Of a stretch of DNA of 64,000 bases, positions 39,390 through 49,494 are shown piece after piece. The notes below the pieces were generated by a model. It ran no database searches. It saw nothing but the letters and a program-made list of their open reading frames with translations, and was not told where the DNA came from. The DNA lies in NCBI GenBank assembly GCA_025462865.1, contig JAOAPI010000123.1:1-64000 (forward strand), read 5' to 3'. Every line of letters begins with the position of its first letter. The stretch's first letter is position 1. Both the position numbers and the translations under genes were made by a program. Source of the DNA: Candidatus Sulfotelmatobacter sp. (GTDB taxonomy: Bacteria; Acidobacteriota; Terriglobia; Terriglobales; Acidobacteriaceae).

Positions 39390-40702
39390 TATTTCAAATG
39401 GACAGCCGCCTCAGTCTCCTTGAATCCGCCGCTCCTCTTCTTCACTTTCGGCATTCCATATTTAGGCTTGATGTCGTGGCATCCATCCTCGCAGAATACT
39501 CCACCCTCGGCGGACTCCGGCGTGGGCATCGGCGAGTTCACCGCGATCTCGCGTTCGGCTTCGATCACCTGTTCGACTTCTGAAATCAATTCGGCATTTT
39601 CTTTCGTGGTTAGCCACTTTTTTTCTTTGACCAGATAATTCTCGAAGCGCGCGATGGGGTCGCGTTTCTTCCAGAAATCGAACATCGGTTTGGGCACGTA
39701 CGCAGCGGCGTCGTGGATGGCGTGGCCTTTCATGCGCATCATTTTTGCTTCGATCATTGTGGGGCCTTCGCCGCGGTGGGCGCGCTCGACGGCGTCGCGG
39801 GCGGCGTCGTAGACCTGACAGGCGTCGGTGCCGTCGATGATAACGCCGGGGATGCCGTATCCGATGGCACGTTCGGCGAGGTCTTTGCAGCGGTACTGCA
39901 TTTCCGACGGCGTGGAGTAGGCCCAGAGATTCGATTCGACGAAGAGAACGAGGCCGAGATTCTGCACGGCGGCGAAGTTGATGCCTTCGTAGGTGACGCC
40001 GGTGGACTGGCCGCCGTCGCCGATGTAGGTCATGACGGCGACGTTGCGGCCTTGCAGGCGCGCGCCCAAGGCCACGCCGGAGAGCACCGGAATTAAATCG
40101 CCGAGCATGGAGATGGGCGAGACCATGTTGCGCTTTTCGATGTCGCCGAAATGCGAGGTGCCGTCGCGACCGCGCGTGGGCGAATCGGCTTTGGCCATGT
40201 ACTGCATCATGGTGTCGCTGGCGCGGAAGCCGCGGACCAGCAGCGATCCCTGGTTGCGGATCATAGGCGCGAACCAGTCGTCCTTATCGAGCGCGTAGGC
40301 GGAGGCGCAGGAGCAGGCTTCCTGGCCGAGTCCGAAATAAACTCCGCCGACGACTTTACCCTGCTTGTAAAGGTTTTCGAGGGCGGTCTCCATTTTGCGG
40401 TTCAGCAGCATGTAGCGGTAGATCTCGATGCACTGCTGCTTGGTCAGGTATTTCGAATCGCTAATAGGGGGAACGGGCGCGTTCAAGTTGCCGGTGACTT
40501 CGTAGCGGACGTGCTCGACGCCGTCTTTACCCTTCTCGATGGTTTGCCGGACCGAAAGATCAGGATGCTCCTGACGCAGGTCGGGGATAGAGTACGTGCG
40601 GAGACTCTCCGTTGCGGATGGCTGGGCGTTTGATCGCGCCGACCCGTCTCGGCGTCGAGAGCCGTTTGAATTGTGTTTGGACTTCGCTTGTTTGTTCCCC
40701 AT
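39389..40702 (-). CDS. 2-oxoacid dehydrogenase E1 component, alpha subunit
   Basis: A 437-residue subunit from the ATG at 40702 (MGNKQAKSK). The thiamine-diphosphate motif is YIGDGGQSTGVTYEGINFAAVQNLGLVLFVESN. Other motifs are GVYFGLGQEACSCASAYAL, RDGTSHFGDIEKRNMVSPISMLG and MMRMKGHAIHDAAAYVP. An approximately 70-residue polar N-terminal extension precedes the domain. An upstream ATG at 40777 adds 25 residues without homology. It is the first gene of the E1-alpha, E1-beta, cytochrome, E2 cluster; no E3 gene is seen. Confidence 0.94.
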   Translation of the reverse strand: MGNKQAKSKHNSNGSRRRDGSARSNAQPSATESLRTYSIPDLRQEHPDLSVRQTIEKGKDGVEHVRYEVTGNLNAPVPPISDSKYLTKQQCIEIYRYMLLNRKMETALENLYKQGKVVGGVYFGLGQEACSCASAYALDKDDWFAPMIRNQGSLLVRGFRASDTMMQYMAKADSPTRGRDGTSHFGDIEKRNMVSPISMLGDLIPVLSGVALGARLQGRNVAVMTYIGDGGQSTGVTYEGINFAAVQNLGLVLFVESNLWAYSTPSEMQYRCKDLAERAIGYGIPGVIIDGTDACQVYDAARDAVERAHRGEGPTMIEAKMMRMKGHAIHDAAAYVPKPMFDFWKKRDPIARFENYLVKEKKWLTTKENAELISEVEQVIEAEREIAVNSPMPTPESAEGGVFCEDGCHDIKPKYGMPKVKKRSGGFKETEAAVHLK

Positions 40703-40976
40703 GTGAAAACGCGCTGAGAGCGCTATCGCTAATGGTATCGCGAGAGTGGGAGATTGGGATAGATGCAGTCGCTCCATGTGGCCGGGCTAAAGCTGACCTG
40801 AAGTTCCTGGTTGATATAGAATACGAGGCACAGTAACTCAATACCTGACTGTAGTGACTCACCAATTTGTGGATTCAGCAGGCCGCTACCTCGCTGACTT
40901 TCCCGTTAGAGACAGTGCAAGAAACGCCGGGATATCGGCGTTCGGCATTTCGCACGACGCTAGCTGGAGGTGGCAT

Positions 40977-42536
40977 GTGACAAGATTTATCTCCCGGAAA
41001 CTTCAAAAATCAATCGTAGTGGCCTTGATCGTCTGCGCATTCGCGGGCGGTTCTTACTGCCTGGCACAAATGGGTGAGGACGGCGCGTCAAATGAAGCTG
41101 TCGCGCGGCCCACATATGCGATGTCGGAAAATGAACTGGCGAATCTGGTGGCGCCGATCGCGCTTTATCCGGATGGCCTGCTCGGCGAGGTACTGGTCGC
41201 GTGCACGTATCCGGATGAGGTGGTGGAGGCGCAGTGGTGGCTTGAGCAGAATGGAAATTTACCTGCCGCCCGGCTGATGGAAGGGGCGCGGCAACAGAAT
41301 TGGGATCCCAGTGTTCAAATGCTGGTTGCGTTTCCGGATGTGGTGGGACTGCTGAATCGCGATCTTCGATGGACCACGGAACTGGGGAATGCCTTTCTTG
41401 CGCAGCAGGCGGATGTGATGAACGCGATCCAGAATTTGCGCGCTGACGCACGGGGCAATGGCCAACTTGCTGACACCGACCAACTTTCGGTCAATACTGA
41501 AATGCAAGGCAATCGTGGCGCGATTGAAATTCAGCCTGCGGATGCGCAGAACATGTTTGTTCCAAACTACGATCCGAACGCAGTGTGGGGAGCGCCGGCA
41601 GAAGGAACCTATCCGTCACTGCCTTACGCGGAGGGCAATGGGTTCGACGCGTTGAGCGGGACGGTCGCGAATCTGGCCGGGTTGTTGCCGGGATTCACTG
41701 GATTGCTTGCACCGAACACCTGGGGATGGGCACTGAATTGGTTGAGCCAAGCCCTGGTCGTGAACAACGCTTTCTTCAGCGATTTCGGATTTCACAATTA
41801 CGGTGGCGGCTCACGCGGAACTAGCCTTTGGGTGCACAACGGCGACCGCAGTTTTGGCGGCCGCTACGGTAATAATTCCCTGGCCGGTTGGCAGGGCAGA
41901 GGAAACATGGGCGGAGAGGGGTGGCGGAACTTCGGCAACTCAGAAGGTAGAGGGGTGGGGGGTCGAGATTCTTTTGCGCAATCAGGGAATAGAGCCGTGC
42001 GGAGCGGCGATCCTCGGGCGGTAAGGGGAGGAGATTGGCGGCGGTTCAATGTGACCGGGCGGGCAGAATCGTCCAGAGGATTCGGGCGGCAGGGCACTCA
42101 ATTATCGCGGACGGCTGATCGGGGACAGCGGCGGGATTATCGGAGCGGCGGGAATTCCTATTTTGCCAATTCACGTTACGACCGCAGCGAGTCGTTCAGG
42201 GGGTCGAGTGCGTTTGATTCGAGGACGAGATATAACGAGTTCGGGAATTCCGGGAGCGCGAGGAGGCAGGAATCATCCGGCATGCGCACTGGAAGCCGGT
42301 CATGGAACCGGCGGGGGAAAGAGCCGCATTACTCAGCGGCGCGCATGTCGTCTGCGCGGAGTTCTTCATTCGGCAGGGAGAAGTCGTCCCGGAACGAGTC
42401 GTCGTGGAAGCGTGGATTTTCCTCCCATGGATCGAAGCAGAAGGCACCAAAGTATAAGGCTCCGCACTACGCGAAGTCGCATGGCGGAGGACACTCGTCC
42501 AAGGGGCACTCGGAGAAGAGATCGCATCACGGATGA
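40977..42536 (+). CDS. DUF3300 exported protein
   Basis: A 519-residue protein. The GTG at 40977, with GGAGG 6 bases upstream, gives a proper signal peptide (KSIVVALIVCAFAGGSYCLAQ), so the longer frame from 40854 is rejected. The DUF3300 domain follows (SENELANLVAPIALYPDGLLGEVLVACTYPDEVVEAQWWLEQN...DPSVQMLVAFPDVV...). The C-terminal ~250 residues are low complexity, rich in Gly, Ser, Arg, Asn and Tyr, ending HGGGHSSKGHSEKRSHHG. Likely envelope-associated; function unknown. A strong terminator follows. Confidence 0.88.
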   Translation: MTRFISRKLQKSIVVALIVCAFAGGSYCLAQMGEDGASNEAVARPTYAMSENELANLVAPIALYPDGLLGEVLVACTYPDEVVEAQWWLEQNGNLPAARLMEGARQQNWDPSVQMLVAFPDVVGLLNRDLRWTTELGNAFLAQQADVMNAIQNLRADARGNGQLADTDQLSVNTEMQGNRGAIEIQPADAQNMFVPNYDPNAVWGAPAEGTYPSLPYAEGNGFDALSGTVANLAGLLPGFTGLLAPNTWGWALNWLSQALVVNNAFFSDFGFHNYGGGSRGTSLWVHNGDRSFGGRYGNNSLAGWQGRGNMGGEGWRNFGNSEGRGVGGRDSFAQSGNRAVRSGDPRAVRGGDWRRFNVTGRAESSRGFGRQGTQLSRTADRGQRRDYRSGGNSYFANSRYDRSESFRGSSAFDSRTRYNEFGNSGSARRQESSGMRTGSRSWNRRGKEPHYSAARMSSARSSSFGREKSSRNESSWKRGFSSHGSKQKAPKYKAPHYAKSHGGGHSSKGHSEKRSHHG

Positions 42537-42552
42537 AGTTTGGGATGTGCAA

Positions 42553-42588
42553 AGAGGCGGGGGCTGGTCCCCCGCCTCTTTTATTTTG
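42553..42588 (+). terminator. Rho-independent terminator after the DUF3300 gene
   Basis: Perfect 11-bp stem AGAGGCGGGGG/CCCCCGCCTCT with a CTGGT loop, then TTTATTTTG. It lies between convergent genes. Confidence 0.92.
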
Positions 42589-42611
42589 ATGCCGCACGGA
42601 ATACGCGCGGA

Positions 42612-43991
42612 CTACTTGCCTACCTGCTGAATGCATTCTTCCAGAACGTCCATAGCAACATCCGCTTCATCTTTCGTGACTACCAACGGCGGACAGAGGC
42701 GAATCGTGCTTGGACCACAACCGAGGAACAGGACTCCGTGTTCGAAGGCGCGCTCGACGATCTGGTCGCGCTCGGCGGCGGCGTACTCTTTAGTGGATTT
42801 GTCTTTCACGATGTCGACGCCGATCATCAAGCCGCGGCCGCGCACATCGCCCACCAGCTTCAGCTTTGCGGGCCAGGTTGCCATGCGTTTCATCATGTGT
42901 GCTCCTACTTCTGAGGAGTGGTCGAGAAGGTTTTCTTTTTCGATTACGTCGAGAGTGGCCAGCGCCGCCGCGATACATACAGGATTGCCGCCAAAGGTGG
43001 AGGCGTGAGAGCCGGGCACCCAGTCCATGATTTCGGAGCGCGTCATGGTGATGCCGAGCGGCATGCCGGACGCGATGCCTTTCGCCATGCAAACCATGTC
43101 GGGCTCGACGCCTGTATGCTCGACGGCCCACCACTTACCGGTGCGTCCTACTCCACTTTGTACTTCGTCGAGGACCAGCAGGATGCCATGACGATCGCAG
43201 ATGCGACGGAGTTCCTGCATGAAAACAGTGGGCGCAACAACGTAGCCACCCTCACCTTGCACTGGCTCGACGAAGATTGCCGCTACTTCTTCGGGAGCCA
43301 GCGTGGTCTTGAAGAGTTTTTCTTCGATGAAGCGGGCGCAGCTGAGCGCGAAGGCGTCGGGGTCTTGAGAAGCATCTTTGCGTCCGCGATAGACGTCGGG
43401 ATATTGAATGTGGGTCACGCCGGGAACGAGAGGAGCAAAGCGGCGGCGCTGCTGGGGCTTCGATGCTGTCAGAGACAGCGCGCCCATGGTGCGTCCGTGA
43501 AACGCTCCAAAGAAGGCGATGATGTTCTGTCGCTTGGTGTGATAACGAGCGAGCTTGAGAGCGCACTCGATGGCCTCAGCGCCAGAGTTGCCATAGTAAA
43601 TTTTGTGCGGGCCGGGCATGGGAGCGATCTTGGAAAGGCGCTCAGCGAGCTGGATCATGCTCTCGTAATAAAAGTCGGTCCCCGACATGTGGATAAGTTC
43701 GCCCACTTGTTTCTGCATAGCGGCGACTACGTGGGGGTGGCAGTGTCCGGTGGAGACCACGGCGATGCCGGCGGAGAAGTCATAGAACTCATTACCGTCG
43801 ACGTCTGTAATGACAATACCGCGCCCGCTCTTAGCTACGAGCGGATAGGATCGCGTATAGGAGGGCGAAATATATTTCTCATCGCCCGCGAGAACGCGTT
43901 GGGCGTTGGGCCCAGGCAGGGCGGTCTTAATCTTGGGTCCAGCAGCGTGCTTTTGGGGAGCGGCAGTCGCGGTCATGGTTTTCGTGGTCAT
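42612..43991 (-). CDS. Class III PLP aminotransferase (GabT / ornithine-type)
   Basis: A 459-residue PLP-dependent omega-aminotransferase. Motifs: VDGNEFYDFSAGIAVVSTGHCHPHVVAAM, YYGNSGAEAIECALKLARYHT, IIAFFGAFHGRTMGALSLTASK, IFVEPVQGEGGYVVAP, LLVLDEVQSGVGRTGKWW, and PLP-Lys in MVCMAKGIASGMPLG. Substrate could be 4-aminobutyrate, acetylornithine or ornithine. GABA transaminase is slightly favoured by overall motif context, but this is weak. GGAGGATTCC precedes the ATG. It stands alone. Confidence 0.9.
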   Translation of the reverse strand: MTTKTMTATAAPQKHAAGPKIKTALPGPNAQRVLAGDEKYISPSYTRSYPLVAKSGRGIVITDVDGNEFYDFSAGIAVVSTGHCHPHVVAAMQKQVGELIHMSGTDFYYESMIQLAERLSKIAPMPGPHKIYYGNSGAEAIECALKLARYHTKRQNIIAFFGAFHGRTMGALSLTASKPQQRRRFAPLVPGVTHIQYPDVYRGRKDASQDPDAFALSCARFIEEKLFKTTLAPEEVAAIFVEPVQGEGGYVVAPTVFMQELRRICDRHGILLVLDEVQSGVGRTGKWWAVEHTGVEPDMVCMAKGIASGMPLGITMTRSEIMDWVPGSHASTFGGNPVCIAAALATLDVIEKENLLDHSSEVGAHMMKRMATWPAKLKLVGDVRGRGLMIGVDIVKDKSTKEYAAAERDQIVERAFEHGVLFLGCGPSTIRLCPPLVVTKDEADVAMDVLEECIQQVGK

Positions 43992-44482
43992 GGAATCCTC
44001 CGTGAGGCAGTGGCCAGTGGTTAGTGACCAGTGTTCGGTAAGAGCGGCCTCGAAGACGCAGCTTGGTTCAGACGTAGGTCGGACGAGGCGAATCAGGGTG
44101 GAGGATTTGTTAGTCGCTACCGAAGAGGCTGGGGCGGAGGCGGGATGGCAGATTGGCGCGATAGCGGCGCGGACACACCAGGCAGTGAAGCCAGCACTCT
44201 GGTAGATGCGAGTTGGGTTTGTTGCGCAGCATCGGGGACAGCCATCATTCCTGAATGATTATAGCTTGAGGCGCGGCCTGGCGTAACCCCCTGTGTGGCT
44301 GAGATGTCGCACACAAGTAATGCCACGGTATTCAGGTCAAGCGATGCTCGCGTGTCGGCATCAAGACGGTCGTGCTTGCGCCTGCTGGAAGCCGAGGGGG
44401 CTGTCGACACGTGTAATGCCTGGGTTTTGACATCGGAGCGGACACCGCCTAGCATGGCTGCACCCAGGACGGGGTCATCTGC
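43992..44482. other. Intergenic region between the aminotransferase and kinase genes
   Basis: About 490 bp with no supported gene. Near 44007-44035 there is a GGCCAGTGGTTAGTGACCAG repeat-like tract. Short frames here lack Shine-Dalgarno sites and homology. It must contain the divergent promoters of both genes. Confidence 0.5.
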
Positions 44483-47470
44483 TTGCTCGACCAGACCATC
44501 TCACATTACCGGATTGTTGAGAAGCTCGGCGGCGGCGGGATGGGTGTGGTTTACAAAGCCGAGGACACTCGACTCGGCCGCTTTGTCGCACTGAAGTTTC
44601 TGCCGGAAGATCTGCAGCAAGATCGCCAGGCGCTGGAACGATTCCGGCGCGAAGCGAAGGCGGCTTCCGCTCTCAACCATCCTAACATCTGCACGATTTA
44701 CGACATTGGCGAAGAGAATGGGCGCGCATATCTCGTCATGGAATTTCTTGACGGGGCCACGCTCAAACACATCATTGGGGCCCGCCCGATGGAGTTGGAA
44801 ACAATTCTCGCTCTGGGAATTGAGATCGGCGATGCTCTCGATGCGGCGCACAGCGAAGGCATTGTGCACCGCGACATCAAGCCAGCCAATATTTTTGTGA
44901 CCAAGCGAGGACATGCCAAGATTCTGGACTTCGGGTTGGCGAAGGTGCGAGCGACGCCACGCGACGTGGCTGCAATGCCAGAGGTCACGGCGGCGACAAG
45001 CTTTGTGGTTGAAGAACATCTGACCAGCCCCGGGTCGACGCTGGGCACGGTTGCGTACATGTCCCCCGAGCAGGCGAAAGGGAAAGAACTTGATTCGCGC
45101 ACCGATCTTTTTTCTTTCGGTGTTGTGCTGTACGAAATGTCTACGGGCATGCTTCCGTTTCGTGGTGAAACCTCAGCGCTAATTTTCCAGGCGATTCTGG
45201 ATCGGGCTCCGGTTTCGCCAGTTCGTCTGAATCCGGATTTGCCGTCCAAGCTGGAAGATCTTATTAACAAAGCGTTGGAGAAAGATCGGAACCTTCGATA
45301 TCAACATGCGTCAGATATTCGCGCCGACTTGCAAAGGCTGAAGCGCGATACGGATAGCGGGAGGGCAATCGCGGCCGATTCAGATCGAGGGGCTGCCGGG
45401 GAAGAGAGACGAGAATCGCCGGCCATGGCGGGAGCGCCAATATCCAGTTCACGAATCACAGTTTCACCAATACCCGTTGCGGCGGCGCAATCCTCGTCGC
45501 CGTCGCATGCTTCCGTTTCTGCACCTGTCTCCGGGCAGGCGAGCGCTGTTTCGGCCGGCGGAGCTAAAAAACTGGGCAGGATTGCCATTCCGGTGATGAT
45601 CGTCCTGATCGTTATTCTGGCAGCAGGTTTGTATTTCCGTTCGCGATCAGCAAAAGCGCTGACGCAACAAGATACGATCGTGCTCGCCGACTTTACGAAT
45701 ACCACCGGCGACACGGTTTTCGATGGGACGTTAAAGCAAGCGCTGGCGGTCGATCTGGAGCAGTCGCCCTTTCTGCGCGTGTTGCCCGGCGCGCGCGTCC
45801 GCGAAACGCTGGGTTACATGGGGCGCTCGCCCGACGAGCGCTTAACCACCGACCTCACTCGCGACCTCTGCCTGCGTACCGGCAGCAAGGCCATGCTTGC
45901 GGGATCGATTGCCAATCTGGGCAGTCAGTATGTGATTACCCTGAGCGCAATCAACTGCCAGACTGGCGATTCACTGGCGCAGGAACAATCCGAAGCGTCG
46001 ACCAAAGAGCAGGTATTGGGCGGACTGGGAAGCGCAGCGACGAGGTTGCGGAGCAAGCTGGGGGAGTCTCTGGTTTCTGTCCAGAAATTCGATACGCCGA
46101 TCGAGCAAGTGACGACGTCGTCGCTTGAAGCGCTGAAGGCGTTTTCCATGGGAAACGCCGAGTTCGACCAGGGGCGCGAAAGGGAGTCTCTGCCTTTTTA
46201 TAAGCGGGCGGTGCAACTGGATCCAAATTTTGCCTGGGTTTATGCGCGCATGGGAGTCGTCTACACGAATGACAACGAATTGGAGCAGGCAAAGGAGAAT
46301 ACCCGTAAGGCATACGAGTTGCGCGACCGCGTGAGCGAGAGGGAAAAACTCTACATCACGGAACATTATTATGAGACGGTCACCGGTGAGTTGGATAAAG
46401 AAATTGAAACGCTGGAACTTTACCAGCGCACCTATCCGAACGATTCAATCCCCAGTAACAATCTGGCGGTGACCTACGGGCAAACCGGCGATTTCGAAAA
46501 AGCGGCGGTGGCCGCGCGGGAGAGCATGCGGATCGATCCGAATTCAGGGAATAGTTACAGCGGTCTAAGCTTCTCGTATGAGGGATTGAACCGCTTTGAT
46601 GAGGCCCGGCAGGTCGCGGAACAAACATTGAAGCGATTTCCGCAGGCGGAATTTGCGCACTGGGCTGCTTACGTCGAAGCGCTGAGTACTGGAAGATCGG
46701 CGGACGCGCAGCGCGAATTCGATTGGTCCAAAGGCAAGCCTGGAGAATTCCGCTTTATTTCCTCGCGTGCGGGTTTCGAAGCGCAAGCGGGTAAATTACG
46801 CCTGGCTCGAGAACTGGCGCAACAGGCGATCGAATCGCAAAGGAACCATGGCATGAAAGAGGGAGCGGAAGGCGACTTGGGGCTTCGAGCCATGCTGGAA
46901 GCAGATTTCGACGCTTGCGATCAGGCGCGGCAGGATGCGGGTGTGCTGGCCTCGACTGCGGGGCGAGTGGGGTCAGCGTTAGCGGGGTTTGCTTTTGCCA
47001 CATGCGGTGAAGCGAAGAAGGCCGAGGGATTTGCGAACGACCTGAATAAGAAGTATCCGTTGGAGACTTTCGCGCAGAAAGTGGACATTCCGCAGATACG
47101 GGCCCGGAACGATTTGCACCACGGCGACGGAAGCAAAGCGCTCGATGAGTTGCGCGCCGCCGAGCCTTATGAGTTCGGCTATGTTGCGCTCGGGGTTCCC
47201 GCATACTTGCGCGGCGCTGCGTATCTCGAGATGAAGCAAGGCGGACAGGCAGCGGCCGAGTTCCAAAAAATTGTCGATCACAGAGGAGTGATGGGCGCTT
47301 CGCCCTACCTATCGCTGGCCAAGCTAGGGCTGGGACGTTCATTTGCGCTTGCCGGCGATGCCGCTAAAGCGCGTACTGCGTATCAGGATTTCTTTGCCGT
47401 CTGGAAGGACGCCGATCCGGATGTCCCCATCTTGAAGGAAGCCAAAACGGAATACGAAAAGCTGAAATAA
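44483..47470 (+). CDS. Transmembrane Ser/Thr protein kinase with TPR sensor domain
   Basis: A 995-residue protein with a TTG start. The Hanks-type kinase domain (about 8-275) has [13 protein letters not shown] (glycine loop), VALKFLPE (Lys), [10 protein letters not shown] (catalytic loop) and DFGLAKV. A Pro/Ser/Ala-rich juxtamembrane linker and one membrane span ([19 protein letters not shown], about 366-385) follow. The outer part has a conserved [32 protein letters not shown] domain, then TPR repeats from about 555 ([19 protein letters not shown]). This architecture is abundant in Acidobacteriota. It senses an unknown signal and phosphorylates unknown targets. Confidence 0.93.
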   Translation: MLDQTISHYRIVEKLGGGGMGVVYKAEDTRLGRFVALKFLPEDLQQDRQALERFRREAKAASALNHPNICTIYDIGEENGRAYLVMEFLDGATLKHIIGARPMELETILALGIEIGDALDAAHSEGIVHRDIKPANIFVTKRGHAKILDFGLAKVRATPRDVAAMPEVTAATSFVVEEHLTSPGSTLGTVAYMSPEQAKGKELDSRTDLFSFGVVLYEMSTGMLPFRGETSALIFQAILDRAPVSPVRLNPDLPSKLEDLINKALEKDRNLRYQHASDIRADLQRLKRDTDSGRAIAADSDRGAAGEERRESPAMAGAPISSSRITVSPIPVAAAQSSSPSHASVSAPVSGQASAVSAGGAKKLGRIAIPVMIVLIVILAAGLYFRSRSAKALTQQDTIVLADFTNTTGDTVFDGTLKQALAVDLEQSPFLRVLPGARVRETLGYMGRSPDERLTTDLTRDLCLRTGSKAMLAGSIANLGSQYVITLSAINCQTGDSLAQEQSEASTKEQVLGGLGSAATRLRSKLGESLVSVQKFDTPIEQVTTSSLEALKAFSMGNAEFDQGRERESLPFYKRAVQLDPNFAWVYARMGVVYTNDNELEQAKENTRKAYELRDRVSEREKLYITEHYYETVTGELDKEIETLELYQRTYPNDSIPSNNLAVTYGQTGDFEKAAVAARESMRIDPNSGNSYSGLSFSYEGLNRFDEARQVAEQTLKRFPQAEFAHWAAYVEALSTGRSADAQREFDWSKGKPGEFRFISSRAGFEAQAGKLRLARELAQQAIESQRNHGMKEGAEGDLGLRAMLEADFDACDQARQDAGVLASTAGRVGSALAGFAFATCGEAKKAEGFANDLNKKYPLETFAQKVDIPQIRARNDLHHGDGSKALDELRAAEPYEFGYVALGVPAYLRGAAYLEMKQGGQAAAEFQKIVDHRGVMGASPYLSLAKLGLGRSFALAGDAAKARTAYQDFFAVWKDADPDVPILKEAKTEYEKLK

Positions 47471-47568
47471 CTCTGCGAGGATAACGCTAAAGATCCGACC
47501 GCAACTTTAGAATCATTTGCCTCCCTAAGTCGTCTGATATCTTTTAGCTTCCTTCGTTTCTCACAGAC

Positions 47569-48519
47569 ATGTCCAGAACTAAGAGTCCAAGCCGGTTTGC
47601 GGTGATCCTTGCCTTCGGGCTGGTGTATCTGTTTTGGGGTTCGACGTATCTTGCGATCGATATTGCTGTGCAAACCATTCCTCCGGCGCTGATGTGTGCG
47701 TTGCGGTTTTCTATTGCAGGGGTAGTGATGCTGGCGGTGTGCGCGGCGACTGGGCGCAGGATCTGGTACTCGGCTCGGCAGATTGCTCTGGCAGCGGTGG
47801 TAGGGATTCTGCTGTTGATGGGCGGCAACCTCACACTGTCGTGGGCTGAACTTTCGGTGCCATCGGGGCTGGCGGCTCTAATTGTCGCTATCACACCCTT
47901 GTGGTTTCTGGTGCTGGATTCATTGCTGTTGGGACACCATCGCATCTCATGGCGAGGCAAAGCCGGGCTGGGACTTGGCATCGTGGGACTTTTTGTGTTG
48001 TTCTGGCCGGAGTTGCATTCAACTTCCGCAATGGGACGACGTGAACTGTTGTCGTCTCTAAGTCTCATTGGTGGATCGTTCTCGTGGGCGCTGGGATCGG
48101 TCCTGTCGAAACGGTGGCAGTCTGGAATGGATGTCTTCAGTTCCACTGGGTGGCAAGTGACGGCAGCCGGGGCGGCTAACCTTTTACTGGCTCTGGCATT
48201 GGGAGATTTTTCGCGGGTTACGTGGTCCCCTCGCGGGGTGAGTGCCGTCCTATATCTGGTTGTGTGTGGATCGTGGATTGGATACACGGCATACATCTGG
48301 CTGCTTGAGCATGTGCCTACGTCGAAAGTGTCGACCTACGCGTACGTGAATCCAGTGGTTGCGGTGTTTCTTGGCTGGCTGATTCTGCACGAGCGAGTCG
48401 ACCGGTTCATCGTGATGGGAAGTGTGGTGGTAGTGCTGGCGGTGATCCTGGTGACTAGTGCCAAGGTGAAAGAGAAAACGGCGCCCGAAGAATTGGCGCC
48501 GGTCGAAACCGCTTCGTAG
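47569..48519 (+). CDS. EamA-family drug/metabolite transporter
   Basis: A 316-residue integral membrane protein with ten predicted spans in two EamA repeats. The first opens VILAFGLVYLFWGSTYLAIDIAVQTIPPALMCALRFSIAG; the second is around LSLIGGSFSWALGSVLSKRW. It ends with AYIWLLEHVPTSKVSTYAYVNPVVAVFLGWLILHERVD, the conserved DMT signature. This is typical of YedA/RhaT-like exporters. The substrate is not predictable. It lies 98 bp downstream of the kinase gene on the same strand. Confidence 0.92.
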   Translation: MSRTKSPSRFAVILAFGLVYLFWGSTYLAIDIAVQTIPPALMCALRFSIAGVVMLAVCAATGRRIWYSARQIALAAVVGILLLMGGNLTLSWAELSVPSGLAALIVAITPLWFLVLDSLLLGHHRISWRGKAGLGLGIVGLFVLFWPELHSTSAMGRRELLSSLSLIGGSFSWALGSVLSKRWQSGMDVFSSTGWQVTAAGAANLLLALALGDFSRVTWSPRGVSAVLYLVVCGSWIGYTAYIWLLEHVPTSKVSTYAYVNPVVAVFLGWLILHERVDRFIVMGSVVVVLAVILVTSAKVKEKTAPEELAPVETAS

Positions 48520-48589
48520 TGGTTCGTCAGTCGAAACTGAGTTAAGAGTACGATTTGGTTCCAAGAATCTGCGAGTTCAAGGTGTCAGA

Positions 48590-49309
48590 TTATTTAGCGG
48601 CTTCCTGATCTTCTTCATCCTCCGGGAGCACATCGACAGCATGTCCGCGGATCGCGAACGTTTGTTTCGGCGCGCCTGAAAGTTCGAAGCTCACGCGAGA
48701 TGGATTTCGCTGCCAAGTGGGAATGGAGCAAGCGGAATCCGCGGCTGCATCTTTTAATTCGTTGCTGGCGCCTTCGAGAAGTTTTTTCAGAACTGGCTTG
48801 CGGTAGGTGATTTGAGCGACCACAGCGAAGATTTTCCTCCCATCATCAGAGACTCCGCAGTAGGCGACGTAGTCGCGGTACCAACTGGCTGCAGAATAGA
48901 TGGCATCAAACTGGGGAAGGTTAATAGGAGAGATGTGTCCGGTGACGCGATCGATGAGCAGCCATCCACCGCGCTGCCATCTCCAATGCGGCGGATAAGC
49001 AGATTCCTGAGGGAGACTGTCATTGACTCGAAAGGCGCGACGCACGACGAATAGGCGATCGGTGACGTCGTGAGGAAAGCCAAAAGTGAATTCCTTTACG
49101 TGAGCATCGATCAGGAGTGGCCGAACTTTCAGGGGTAGTGTTTTTTCGCTTTCCGAACTAGCCGCGGAATCCAGATTCCACTGAACCGTAGTCCATTTGC
49201 CGAAAGCAAGGATGTGAGTTTTAGGAGTGGCGGAAACGCTCAATCCATGGGTGAGGACGATGAGTAGAGCCAGTGCTTTGGGAGAGCGAGAGCATGAGAG
49301 GCGGAGCAT
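48590..49309 (-). CDS. Hypothetical exported protein
   Basis: A 239-residue protein with a signal-like N-terminus (KALALLIVLTHGLSVSATP). The rest is mixed alpha/beta with a WRWQRGGWLLIDRVTGHISPINLP segment and an acidic C-terminal tail (PEDEEDQEAAK). Two cysteines (YCGVSDDGRK, SACSIPTW) might form a disulphide in the periplasm. No family recognised; possibly acidobacteria-specific. It is convergent with the EamA gene and divergent from the HD-GYP gene. Confidence 0.6.
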   Translation of the reverse strand: MLRLSCSRSPKALALLIVLTHGLSVSATPKTHILAFGKWTTVQWNLDSAASSESEKTLPLKVRPLLIDAHVKEFTFGFPHDVTDRLFVVRRAFRVNDSLPQESAYPPHWRWQRGGWLLIDRVTGHISPINLPQFDAIYSAASWYRDYVAYCGVSDDGRKIFAVVAQITYRKPVLKKLLEGASNELKDAAADSACSIPTWQRNPSRVSFELSGAPKQTFAIRGHAVDVLPEDEEDQEAAK

Positions 49310-49494
49310 GATTGAGGTAAGCAGGAAAAACAGTGTGGGACAAGGTTAGAAGTCACAAATCCGGATCGCTCATTGCAAACAAGTTCCGAAGTGGGACAGC
49401 GGCGTTTCGCTGCGTTTTTACTCGAGTGCATTTTCCGGAGCACGGCGGGGAGGAGATTGCGGTAAAATCGCAGGAGCACGAAAAAAAAGTTCCG

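Noticed and set aside
40854-40976. Upstream ATG for the DUF3300 gene
   Set aside because: The GTG at 40977 has a good Shine-Dalgarno and yields a proper signal peptide, whereas the upstream start would bury it.
43992-44482. Short frames between the aminotransferase and the kinase
   Set aside because: They lack Shine-Dalgarno sites, homology and codon bias, and several overlap each other on opposite strands.
49333-49494. N-terminal extension of the HD-GYP response regulator
   Set aside because: The extra 54 residues have no recognisable domain and no Shine-Dalgarno; the receiver domain is complete without them.
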